DNA of 29,557 nucleotides from a virus, in IMG/VR virus record IMGVR_UViG_3300009164_000253, positions 1 to 29,557 of that record; one strand, given 5' to 3'. The notes under the pieces were generated by a model. It saw nothing but the letters and a program-made list of their open reading frames with translations. It searched no databases and was not told the origin of the DNA. Of this stretch, positions 13,332 to 21,260 are shown in pieces. Position 1 is the first letter of the stretch, and every line of letters starts with the position of its first letter. A program made the position numbers and the translations under genes.

Positions 13332-13988
13332 TTATTTATCATACATAAGTTTATTAACAAAATCTAACAGCAAGCTATGGTGTCTTCCACCATTCCAATG
13401 CTTGTTTATATACTTCCATTTACCCTCATACCAATACAATGGTGCTTCAGGGTGACAGCCTATTATACCAACCCTATCCTTGATGATAGCCATTGGGTCC
13501 CCATTAACATACCTTGCTACGGTTTTAAAGCTAGTCTCATCCCCTATCAAAGCACAGCCATCATAGAAGTATAGCTTCTCTGGTTGCCCTTCCCACATCA
13601 CCGAAGCCACTGTAGCGTAGCTTCTCTTCACCTCTGCGTTTGGTCTTTTAATATACTGGACAGCACGAACATCCCCAATCAAATCAAAGTACCACTGATC
13701 AGCCCAGTATGCACCCATGCATATGCCTAGATAATGTCCACCTTCTTCTATAAACTTAGCTATCCTGTTGCCTGTTCTTCTGCTAAACAATCTATACAGA
13801 AAACTACTATCTCCTATGCCACCGGGAAAGGCAATGATGTCTATGCCTATAAAGAAATCTTTGCTTTCAATATCGTCTTCGTTGAATGTTTGTATGTTGT
13901 AGCAAGGCGATAGTGCAGCAATCATTGCATTGGTGCAATCTTCTGAGCACTCAGGGTGATGTAGGAACAGAGCTATTGTTGGTTTCAT
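13332..13988 (-). CDS. Class-I glutamine-amidotransferase-like protein (BPL_N type)
   Basis: A 218-aa flavodoxin-like protein of the DJ-1/GATase-1 superfamily. The nucleophile elbow GGHYLGICMGAYWA puts Cys90 at the sharp turn, His179 and Glu181 (GCHPEA) complete a possible Cys-His-Glu triad, and the oxyanion-type loop is FPGGIGD (54-60). The overall pattern resembles the biotin-protein-ligase N-terminal (BPL_N) domain, without any ligase part. Free-standing phage versions exist, but I know of no proven substrate. Hydrolysis of an amide, or amide transfer during modification of a cell or virion component, is only inference. It starts 3 bp past a strong terminator with no visible SD, so its expression is unclear. 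The next gene follows directly. Confidence 0.8.
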   Translation of the reverse strand: MKPTIALFLHHPECSEDCTNAMIAALSPCYNIQTFNEDDIESKDFFIGIDIIAFPGGIGDSSFLYRLFSRRTGNRIAKFIEEGGHYLGICMGAYWADQWYFDLIGDVRAVQYIKRPNAEVKRSYATVASVMWEGQPEKLYFYDGCALIGDETSFKTVARYVNGDPMAIIKDRVGIIGCHPEAPLYWYEGKWKYINKHWNGGRHHSLLLDFVNKLMYDK

Positions 13989-13990
13989 AA

Positions 13991-14019
13991 AGTAAAAAAG
14001 CCAGCGTTGCTGCTGGCTT
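13991..14019 (-). terminator. Rho-independent terminator of the virion operon
   Basis: AAGCCAGC (13998-14005) and GCTGGCTT (14012-14019) form an 8-bp stem with a 6-nt loop. On the minus strand the stem is followed by a run of T residues (complement of the A-tract at 13994-13999). It lies 15 bp past the stop of the 1,746-aa gene and ends the late transcript. It touches the start region of the amidotransferase-like gene, which would be reached only by read-through. Confidence 0.8.
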
Positions 14020-14034
14020 CTTTGTTTTTGCTGC

Positions 14035-17000
14035 TTAGCGTTTAGATACTAAGCCACCGGAGTTAAACTTTTGTGTAAGCTTTCGTATATTATCCGTTGT
14101 TTTAACTGTAGTTTTATCAGTGCCAAACCTAATCTCATCAAGATTTTTGTTCAGTATAGTTAACATTTCTGCTTTCTGTTTAGCACCAGCCTTCTCTAAA
14201 GCAGTTGCAACATTTGAAATAAAATCACTAGTAATTAATACTTTTGTTTCAGGGTATGTACCAGTGACAATAGAATCAGCAAAGCCTTGTAAGAAGTTTT
14301 GATAGCGTTGTCCAATACCTGTCTTAGTTGATGTAGCAAGACCACGCTCTGCTGCTGTGTTCAAGAGAGAACGAATGCTGTCGTATGCTTTATAAGCAAC
14401 ACGTTTCTGCAACGCTGCCTCTTCAGGTCCTTGTGGAATAGATTTAAGTTGTGTACTTAATTCATACATCTGTGCTTTAAGTTCTTCTTCTTTTGTTACA
14501 CGCTTAGAAACACCAGCAAATCTTTCAGTAACTTCTTGTTCACCAGAATACAAAGGAACCTGCTTACCCGATGCCTTAGATGAAGGGATGAGCTTGTCTG
14601 CTTCTGTGAATATGTCTTCAGTTTCTTTAAAGGTTCTTGTCCGTGGTAAAGATACAGGACGTACCACATTGTCTGAACCGTTAAGTGATTGAGCTATGAC
14701 GTTCAAGTTCTTTCTATCGTATGCTTCAGGAGCCATGTTAATACGCTTGAATATATAGTCAGCATATGGCATCTCTGTATAGACAAACTTGTTTGGATCT
14801 TTACCACCAAAGCTACCAGTTTCGTAATTGAGGTTTATGTCCTTAGTGAATGACACACCACCAACATCTAGTTCCATATGGTAACGGCTGTGTTCCTGTG
14901 GGTTTTGAAAGCCTCTAGTCTTTAAGCCTTGAACATCACCAGTTGTTGTATCAGAACCATGAAAGAGTTTCACTGGTGGTTCATTTTTAAACTTCTCACG
15001 TAACACATTAAGTCTGTTCTGATATTCTTTTGACATCGATACAAACTCTGTTACATCTTTGGTATTCTTAGGATCAAACTCTCTACCTCTAACCACACGG
15101 AAATCACCCTGCACCACAGCAGCAACATCCTCAGCATCAGGTAATGCAGCAATGTCTTTATTAGACATAATCTTATCGAAGTTGAACATACGTTCTTCTC
15201 TTATAAGCTGCAATGTATTCTTACGCTCAGTAACACCCTTAGGTGTTTTAACATTTAAATCACCAGCCATTACCTGACTGTTCTTAACCTTTGGCTCCAT
15301 CAGCGATGTGCTTGCTGGACCTATAGGATTGCCAGCATCGTCATACTCAATTGGCGTTGGTTTGAAGGATGTAACCTGCTCAACATTTGTTGGCGTTGGC
15401 GCTATCTCACTAGCTTTTTTATTCAAACTATTAAGATAGTCAGTAGGATAGTCAGCCTTAAACTTATCTAGTTGGTACTGACTTCCCATGCTAGTCTTCA
15501 AAAGCTTCTCAGCTTCTTGCAATTGATAGGGTGTAAATTCTGTCTGTAATGTATCTGGTGTAGTCTTAAGCTCATCAAACAGGTTAAGCTCAGTAGACGG
15601 GGTAGGTGTAGGCTCAACAGGAATAGGCTCCTTGCTGACCGTTTTAGGGGTTTCTATGGGCATTGCTTGCTGAGCAGGACGTGCCACAGGAGCAACAGGT
15701 AAAGCTCTTGTTGTTTGTTCTGCAACAGGTAATACTTCTTTCTTAACAACAGCTTGCTGCATTTCTTGTAACAGTTCTGTTGCTCCTTTAGTTACCCCTT
15801 TACCCAATGTTTTACCAACAATGTCAGAGATTAAACCACCAGCAGCAAAGCCGGGAAGCTCACGTATGGCAGCAGCATAAGCTAATGCTTCCACGTATGC
15901 CTTAGTTGAAGCAAGGTCTTGACCTGTTTGTTGCTTGTACATCTCTGCTGTAGCTCTCTTCACCTCAGGTGGTAAAGCAGAATACTTCACCTCAAAGATA
16001 CGAGCTTGTTCACCCTTAGCAAACGCATCAGCCTGTGATGTATCAACAGCAATTTCTTTAGCATTTTTCTGTGCAAATGCTAATGTGTTTTGCAGAGCAA
16101 TCTTCTTCATATCTGGAGAAGAACCCTTGTACCAATCGGTATTGGAGACAGCCTCATATGCTTGCAGCAATAGAGGAGCCATCACCTTACGTGCTGATGC
16201 ATCAACAATCTTGTCACCAGTGGAGGTGAATACTTTGTTTGATGGGATATGAAGCTGAACAATTTCATTCTCAAGCGGTGTTGGATTACCCTTGATAGTG
16301 ATACCAGTAAACATCTTCAATGGACCAGCATCGTTGTATACAGCTTCTTCTTTAACAGCAGGTTGATAGACAGGAAGTTCTTGTTTAAGAACAGGAGTAC
16401 GCTTCATCAATTGCTGTTTAGCCGATGAAGCAAAACCTTCTTCACCCGGTGCAATTTGATAGGCATCACGTGGTAGTGTTTCGTCACGGTCAATAGCACC
16501 AATGATGTCACTAAGTTGTTGAACAGGAACTAAGGCACGACCAAAGTATTCACCAACCCATTCACCAAAGAATGTTGCAACCTTTTGCTCAGCCATTCCT
16601 TCACCAGTTTGCATACCAGATGATGCTTCAGCAAACTTATCACCCAGCCATGCTGTTGTACCAGCAGGAGCTTTAAAACCAATCAATGCTTCTACAAGTT
16701 CTTTAGCCTTGAACTCATCAGTGCGACCCTTCTGATACTTAACCAAGTAATCACCAATAGCTAGGAATGGAGCCATAGGAAACAATGCCCTAGCATCTAC
16801 CAAGCTACCATCAGGATTCTTAACGTCATACCAGTTGGTGTCTTGATTCTCTTGTCTGTATTTGAAAGCCGCATAAATTGCTGCTGTACCAACAGTTCCT
16901 TTAGATATATTCTCAAGACCCTGCACCATCTGACCAACGCCAGCATCTGCAGTTTCTTTATTCATTTGTTTAGCTGCACCAACAGCAACATCTGTAGCAC

Positions 17001-19275
17001 CAGAGAAGATACCCATTGGGCTGTGCTTGTATGTCCATGACATAGCATTAGCCATGAAACGAGGGAATGGTATTAGTGTAGAACCTACAGGACCAAGCTC
17101 TTCAACAAGCTTAACAGCATGGAACATTGGACCTTTGGTAGGCATCTTGCTGAATGTAGCAGTGAGTGCTTCATCTGTTGCGTTCTTTAGCACATCAAAC
17201 GGAACATTCTTTCCTTGTGCCATTACATCATACATGTTGATACCAACACGGCTTAGTTGTTTCTCAACAGACGCAGTGAAGATTGCTTTACGGAAGAATG
17301 CATCCTGTGCTACGTTTAATGTATTAGCTATACGTGCAGGAGCAGACAACGCTTTATCACCAGCATCACCTGCTGTCTTCAATATCATGTTCTGTAGTGT
17401 TGGTGAACCAGACAATAGTTTCTCAGCAACATCAGAAGATAGTTGTGATTGACCTAAGTAGAATGTTGTACGAACAGCATCATCGTAAACACCTTTAATA
17501 CCATTGGTAAAGCTACCAGTGACAGGCTTACCTGTTGTAAGTTCTGATGCTGTCTTACCCATACGGTATAGAGCAGACTCAATTGCTTCTGATGCAGCAC
17601 CAAAGGTAACTACAGCAGCACCAGAGAATCCGTTGCGGATGGTTGTTGCAACCTGTGACACCATGAGTGCTTTCAACTCACGATCTAAACGCATACCGAA
17701 ATCTCTCAACCCAGTGAATGCAGAAGTGATGGCACTACGATTACCATACATTGCATCAACTTCTTTAGCAGCAGCAGGATCAATGCTCTTTAGTTTGTTT
17801 TGGATACGAGCTAATACAGAATAGGCTTGTAGAGTACGACCAGCATCACCAGCAGTGGTGCGGTTCATACGTGCAAACTCTTCAGCAGTGATGCCAGCTT
17901 TACTTAAGCTGTCTTGTAATACGATGTCATCAATCTGATCGATGTTCATGAACACATTTTTAACAGCATCACTAATCTTTTGATTTGCTTGTGGTGCTAG
18001 CTCAGGAACACGTGACCAAACTTCTTTAGCAACCTGTGCTGCCTTCTGATTGACATCGTTTCTAATTTGCATCTCAGCAACAGATGTTGGATCGCCTTGA
18101 TCATTGAGAAGCTTACGACCTTCAAAGATATCGTATTGATCTTCCAAAGCTTTTTGTGTTGGATCAGCAGGTTTAACATTCACCGTTGGTGCAGGTGCTG
18201 CCCCTGTAGCAGACGTTGGTTTACGTGCAGCAAGGATGTCTTCAAGCTGTGTTGAAGCACCACTCTTTGATATCTTCTTAGCAGCACCAACCAATGTGGC
18301 AGTTTCAAGAGCACCTGTAATAGCACCAATACCACCAGCAATGGCTGCTCTCTTACCGCTTACACCTTCAGCAAGCTTGGCTTCTAGCTGATCTACCTGT
18401 GGTTTAAACTGAGCTTGTTGTGATGGTGTAAGTTGTGGTAACAACTCTTTCATTTGTTCAAGCTGTGCTTTGCCTGTAGTTAGTTCTATCTTCTGGGATG
18501 TGATGTCAGAGATTGCAGCACCACCGCCTTCAACAGCAGGTACTGCAGCAAGAGTCCCAAGACGGGACTTAATAGCAGCTTGTAGACCCTTCTCTGTAGC
18601 TGTCTTCATGAATGTAGATGTGGCAATCTTACCTGCACCTAAAGAGATGGCAGTGGTAGGATCGCTAATGATAGCGCCAAGCGTATCTAGTACAGGCTTA
18701 GCACCACCTTGTCCACCCTTCTCAAAGTAGCCAGCAGTTTGATCAAACAAGTCATATGCTTGTTGAGCTTTTAATAACTCATCACGTTTAGCATTGTTTA
18801 GATATTGAAGCTCTTGTGTACCAGATATTAAGTTCATGCTAGTCATACGCATATGGCTAGCCCAACGCTTAACATAGTCTTCTGAAGACTCACCTTCTTT
18901 TGGCACACCTTCTTTACCAAAACGAGCTTGAGCATAAGCTTGGATTGTCTGAAGCTTCTTAGGGTCTGTATAGAGTTCTGTGAATGGAGCTTGTTTAGCT
19001 TCTTCAGCTTTTATTTCAGCGGCTCTAGCCTCTAATACTTTAGCTGGTTTAGTCTTAAAAACAATTGCTGCCTTTTCTTCGGCAGGTGTAATGGCAGGTG
19101 GTTCTGTAGGAACAGCAGCAGGTGTTGTAGGAGCAACAGGAACCTGTGCTGTCTGTACTGGTGCTTGATCTTTCTTTGCTGGAAGCTGTTTTAATGCTGC
19201 AGCCATGTCATCTTTTGACATGCCATCAGGAAAAGTTACAGGTCCATAACCAATAACATCAACTGTTTGTGCCAT
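14035..19275 (-). CDS. Giant internal virion protein, 1,746 aa
   Basis: A very long, Ala/Lys/Gln-rich protein at the end of the virion operon, probably carried in the capsid and ejected with the DNA, like the large core proteins of podoviruses. Seen by region: an N-terminal 'VIGYGPVTFPDGMSKDD' element typical of large phage virion proteins; coiled-coil and Gly/Ala-rich helical parts (190-330); helical domains including LKALMVSQVATTIRNGFSGA; a FAAGGL motif at 1143-1148; a Pro-rich linker near 1180-1230. An ADP-ribosyltransferase-like patch with KLFHGSD (His1439), GGVSFTKD (1472-1479) and Glu1501 follows, then a C-terminal FNSGGLVSKR. No lysozyme or transglycosylase motif was recognised. The ATG at 19275 follows a weak GGGAA. 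The enzyme-like patch is only a resemblance. Confidence 0.8.
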   Translation of the reverse strand: MAQTVDVIGYGPVTFPDGMSKDDMAAALKQLPAKKDQAPVQTAQVPVAPTTPAAVPTEPPAITPAEEKAAIVFKTKPAKVLEARAAEIKAEEAKQAPFTELYTDPKKLQTIQAYAQARFGKEGVPKEGESSEDYVKRWASHMRMTSMNLISGTQELQYLNNAKRDELLKAQQAYDLFDQTAGYFEKGGQGGAKPVLDTLGAIISDPTTAISLGAGKIATSTFMKTATEKGLQAAIKSRLGTLAAVPAVEGGGAAISDITSQKIELTTGKAQLEQMKELLPQLTPSQQAQFKPQVDQLEAKLAEGVSGKRAAIAGGIGAITGALETATLVGAAKKISKSGASTQLEDILAARKPTSATGAAPAPTVNVKPADPTQKALEDQYDIFEGRKLLNDQGDPTSVAEMQIRNDVNQKAAQVAKEVWSRVPELAPQANQKISDAVKNVFMNIDQIDDIVLQDSLSKAGITAEEFARMNRTTAGDAGRTLQAYSVLARIQNKLKSIDPAAAKEVDAMYGNRSAITSAFTGLRDFGMRLDRELKALMVSQVATTIRNGFSGAAVVTFGAASEAIESALYRMGKTASELTTGKPVTGSFTNGIKGVYDDAVRTTFYLGQSQLSSDVAEKLLSGSPTLQNMILKTAGDAGDKALSAPARIANTLNVAQDAFFRKAIFTASVEKQLSRVGINMYDVMAQGKNVPFDVLKNATDEALTATFSKMPTKGPMFHAVKLVEELGPVGSTLIPFPRFMANAMSWTYKHSPMGIFSGATDVAVGAAKQMNKETADAGVGQMVQGLENISKGTVGTAAIYAAFKYRQENQDTNWYDVKNPDGSLVDARALFPMAPFLAIGDYLVKYQKGRTDEFKAKELVEALIGFKAPAGTTAWLGDKFAEASSGMQTGEGMAEQKVATFFGEWVGEYFGRALVPVQQLSDIIGAIDRDETLPRDAYQIAPGEEGFASSAKQQLMKRTPVLKQELPVYQPAVKEEAVYNDAGPLKMFTGITIKGNPTPLENEIVQLHIPSNKVFTSTGDKIVDASARKVMAPLLLQAYEAVSNTDWYKGSSPDMKKIALQNTLAFAQKNAKEIAVDTSQADAFAKGEQARIFEVKYSALPPEVKRATAEMYKQQTGQDLASTKAYVEALAYAAAIRELPGFAAGGLISDIVGKTLGKGVTKGATELLQEMQQAVVKKEVLPVAEQTTRALPVAPVARPAQQAMPIETPKTVSKEPIPVEPTPTPSTELNLFDELKTTPDTLQTEFTPYQLQEAEKLLKTSMGSQYQLDKFKADYPTDYLNSLNKKASEIAPTPTNVEQVTSFKPTPIEYDDAGNPIGPASTSLMEPKVKNSQVMAGDLNVKTPKGVTERKNTLQLIREERMFNFDKIMSNKDIAALPDAEDVAAVVQGDFRVVRGREFDPKNTKDVTEFVSMSKEYQNRLNVLREKFKNEPPVKLFHGSDTTTGDVQGLKTRGFQNPQEHSRYHMELDVGGVSFTKDINLNYETGSFGGKDPNKFVYTEMPYADYIFKRINMAPEAYDRKNLNVIAQSLNGSDNVVRPVSLPRTRTFKETEDIFTEADKLIPSSKASGKQVPLYSGEQEVTERFAGVSKRVTKEEELKAQMYELSTQLKSIPQGPEEAALQKRVAYKAYDSIRSLLNTAAERGLATSTKTGIGQRYQNFLQGFADSIVTGTYPETKVLITSDFISNVATALEKAGAKQKAEMLTILNKNLDEIRFGTDKTTVKTTDNIRKLTQKFNSGGLVSKR

Positions 19276-19278
19276 TGT

Positions 19279-20604
19279 TTATTCCCAGTTACCTGTTTGA
19301 CGATTCCATACTAAGGGACGTGCTGGTGTTGTTGGAGTTAAGTTAGTTGCTGGTGCAGGTGCTGCTGCTGGTGCAGTGCGTGTTGGTGCTGGCGCAGGTG
19401 GTGGTATGTTTACACCAAGTCCGGGTGCAGCAGGTATTGGTTTTCCTGTTTCATCAAAGCTAACACCAATAGAAATCAATGCGTTCTTATGCATTTGTGA
19501 AATTGGCAATCCTGTCTTTGGATCTGTCATCTCTTTAATCACAGCCTTACGACCTGTCTCCATTGCATCTTTGTACAACTGAGCAGAAGTGGTAGCCTTA
19601 GGAGCAAGCGTTGTAGATCCATCTTGGTTCTGTGTAATAACAAAACTGCCGGGTGGCAATGCATCACTAACAGCAGATGTAACTGCTTTGCTAGCAATGA
19701 CAATAAGATTGGCTTGTGTAACTTTTTCTTGACCTTCACCGGGAAGTCTAGACAAGATTTGACGTTGACGAAGCTCAGCAGTAAGAGAATTTTGCAACGC
19801 TGTGTCTTTCTTATTTCTAGCATCAGTGATTTTAGTAATAAGCTCAGACTGAATCTGTGGCTCTGTCTTATCTTTGATGAGGAAAGCTTCTTCAGTCATT
19901 TTAAAGCGTGTAGCATCTTCAGAAGCCAATGCAATCTTAGTTCGATCACCACTAGCCTTAGCTTCTTGCAGTCTAACCATTGCTTCATTCTTCTGAGCAT
20001 TAAAGTCTTTCTGTTTATTGAACAAGCTCATGTTGTATTCAGCAGTGATGCCAAAGTCTGGTGTAGAAGAAGTTGTAGTGACACCACGTAACACATCAGC
20101 AGAAACACCCAATGCTTTGGCTGATCTCTCAAAAGCTTGTTGTTGAAGTTCAACTTGTCTTGATCTAAAATAACCAAGACCTTCTGGTACGGCTGTAGCA
20201 GGTACAATGTTCTGCTTATCATAAGCACTACGAATCATCTCTTCAGCTTTCTTACCAGACGGTGCTGTATCAGAAACCTTAACAATGTTGTCAATGCCAA
20301 ACTTAGTTGGATCAAAGTTTCTATCTTTAACAAAGGTAGAAAAGCCCTCCATAACACCCTTGTTTGTTGAAGCAGCAACAAGCTGTGCTTCACTGGCGTT
20401 TGGAAAGTAGGCTCTTAATGTATTTACATTGTCTGTAGCTTCTTTGATTTGAATTTCATTTCTTTTCTTATTCTCTTCATACACTTTATGTAAGTTCAAA
20501 GCGCTAAGTTTGCCAGCTTCTTCAGCTTGCTTCTGATCAATATCAAGTTTTTCAGAGACAGCAGTAGCTGCCCCCATCAAAAATCCTTTTAATGCAAAGC
20601 CCAT
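19279..20604 (-). CDS. Internal virion protein, 441 aa
   Basis: A mostly helical, charged protein beginning MGFALKGFLMGAATAVSEKL, with a long coiled-coil-like middle (residues 20-60 and 195-290). It ends in a Pro/Ala-rich region (about 385-430) and a short tail VWNRQTGNWE. The composition and place between the 164-aa and 1,746-aa genes fit a podovirus internal or ejection protein that assembles with the giant protein. No catalytic motif is visible. The start lies just after the stop of the preceding gene, and the stop is 4 bp before the giant gene start. Confidence 0.7.
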   Translation of the reverse strand: MGFALKGFLMGAATAVSEKLDIDQKQAEEAGKLSALNLHKVYEENKKRNEIQIKEATDNVNTLRAYFPNASEAQLVAASTNKGVMEGFSTFVKDRNFDPTKFGIDNIVKVSDTAPSGKKAEEMIRSAYDKQNIVPATAVPEGLGYFRSRQVELQQQAFERSAKALGVSADVLRGVTTTSSTPDFGITAEYNMSLFNKQKDFNAQKNEAMVRLQEAKASGDRTKIALASEDATRFKMTEEAFLIKDKTEPQIQSELITKITDARNKKDTALQNSLTAELRQRQILSRLPGEGQEKVTQANLIVIASKAVTSAVSDALPPGSFVITQNQDGSTTLAPKATTSAQLYKDAMETGRKAVIKEMTDPKTGLPISQMHKNALISIGVSFDETGKPIPAAPGLGVNIPPPAPAPTRTAPAAAPAPATNLTPTTPARPLVWNRQTGNWE

Positions 20605-20605
20605 G

Positions 20606-21100
20606 TTACATCACCTCTTTTTGTTTTCTACTACCTAGCCCTGTTGGTTTAGCTTCTGGCATTGGTTCTTCTTCTACCACAGGGTTTTTATTCATTGCTT
20701 TTTCTACAGCAAGTTTGGCTACACGATTGGATACAGAAACTTGTTTGTCATAGTCATCTGGATAGACAACATACTTCACCTTGTGTGATATTGCTAAAGA
20801 CTCTAACATCTCAATGATGACAGGCATTACTAAGATGCCAGCATCAAGCGTATGAACACCGTTAGATACACCATTCATCATCATTGCTTGAGCAATGACA
20901 GCAAGTGGTATAGATGTCTCTAGCGAGTCAAGCATATCATCCATCATCTCTTCATCAGAAATAGTGGCAATATAATATAAAGCAACTCTTGAAATGTCAG
21001 TGAGTTGTGGCGGTTGTAACCAAGGTCTACTCTTTTCAGGAGCAGTCCATGAAATACCCGGTGCTGTATAGCTAACTAAGTCTGCTGGATTACTTGCCAT
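20606..21100 (-). CDS. Virion-associated hypothetical protein, 164 aa
   Basis: The N-terminal 40 residues are Pro/Trp-rich (SYTAPGISWTAPEKSRPW), then come several hydrophobic helices (ALYYIATISDEEMMDDML, IPLAVIAQAMMMNGV, GILVMPVIIEMLESLAI). A polar C-terminal tail of about 30 residues follows, with Pro/Glu and a basic end. It sits between core-protein candidates, so a virion role is inferred from position. The start overlaps the 56-aa gene by 11 nt. I recognise no family with a known activity. Confidence 0.65.
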   Translation of the reverse strand: MASNPADLVSYTAPGISWTAPEKSRPWLQPPQLTDISRVALYYIATISDEEMMDDMLDSLETSIPLAVIAQAMMMNGVSNGVHTLDAGILVMPVIIEMLESLAISHKVKYVVYPDDYDKQVSVSNRVAKLAVEKAMNKNPVVEEEPMPEAKPTGLGSRKQKEVM

Positions 21101-21260
21101 TTGACAATCCCTTTCGTGCTTCTCTTATACCTTTAACATAGCTTGCAATTACTTTTAAGCTTTTATCATTGTCTTGAGGCATAGCATTCTTTTTAGACAT
21201 AGTCTTACCACCATCAATGATGGCATTAATTTTATCCATGTATGCTTTAATGTGTTGCAT
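21090..21260 (-). CDS. Small basic protein, 56 aa
   Basis: This short ORF fills the gap between the 867-aa and 164-aa genes: its ATG is at 21258-21260, one base beyond the upstream gene's stop codon, and its end overlaps the next start by 11 nt. It is basic and helical (MQHIKAYMDKINAIIDGGK ... VIASYVKGIREARKGLSNGK). A weak GGA lies 7 nt before the start. No known family. The perfect fit in the operon is the argument that it is real. Confidence 0.6.
   Translation of the reverse strand: MQHIKAYMDKINAIIDGGKTMSKKNAMPQDNDKSLKVIASYVKGIREARKGLSNGK

Noticed and set aside
17027-17452. 141-aa plus-strand ORF inside the giant virion gene
   Set aside because: An antisense shadow of an Ala/Thr-rich coding region, rich in Ser/Ala/Phe, with no SD and no neighbouring plus-strand genes.
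19624-20091. 155-aa plus-strand ORF opposite the 441-aa virion gene
   Set aside because: Antisense frame with Ser/Phe/Cys-rich text typical of a shadow; no ribosome site and isolated from any operon.
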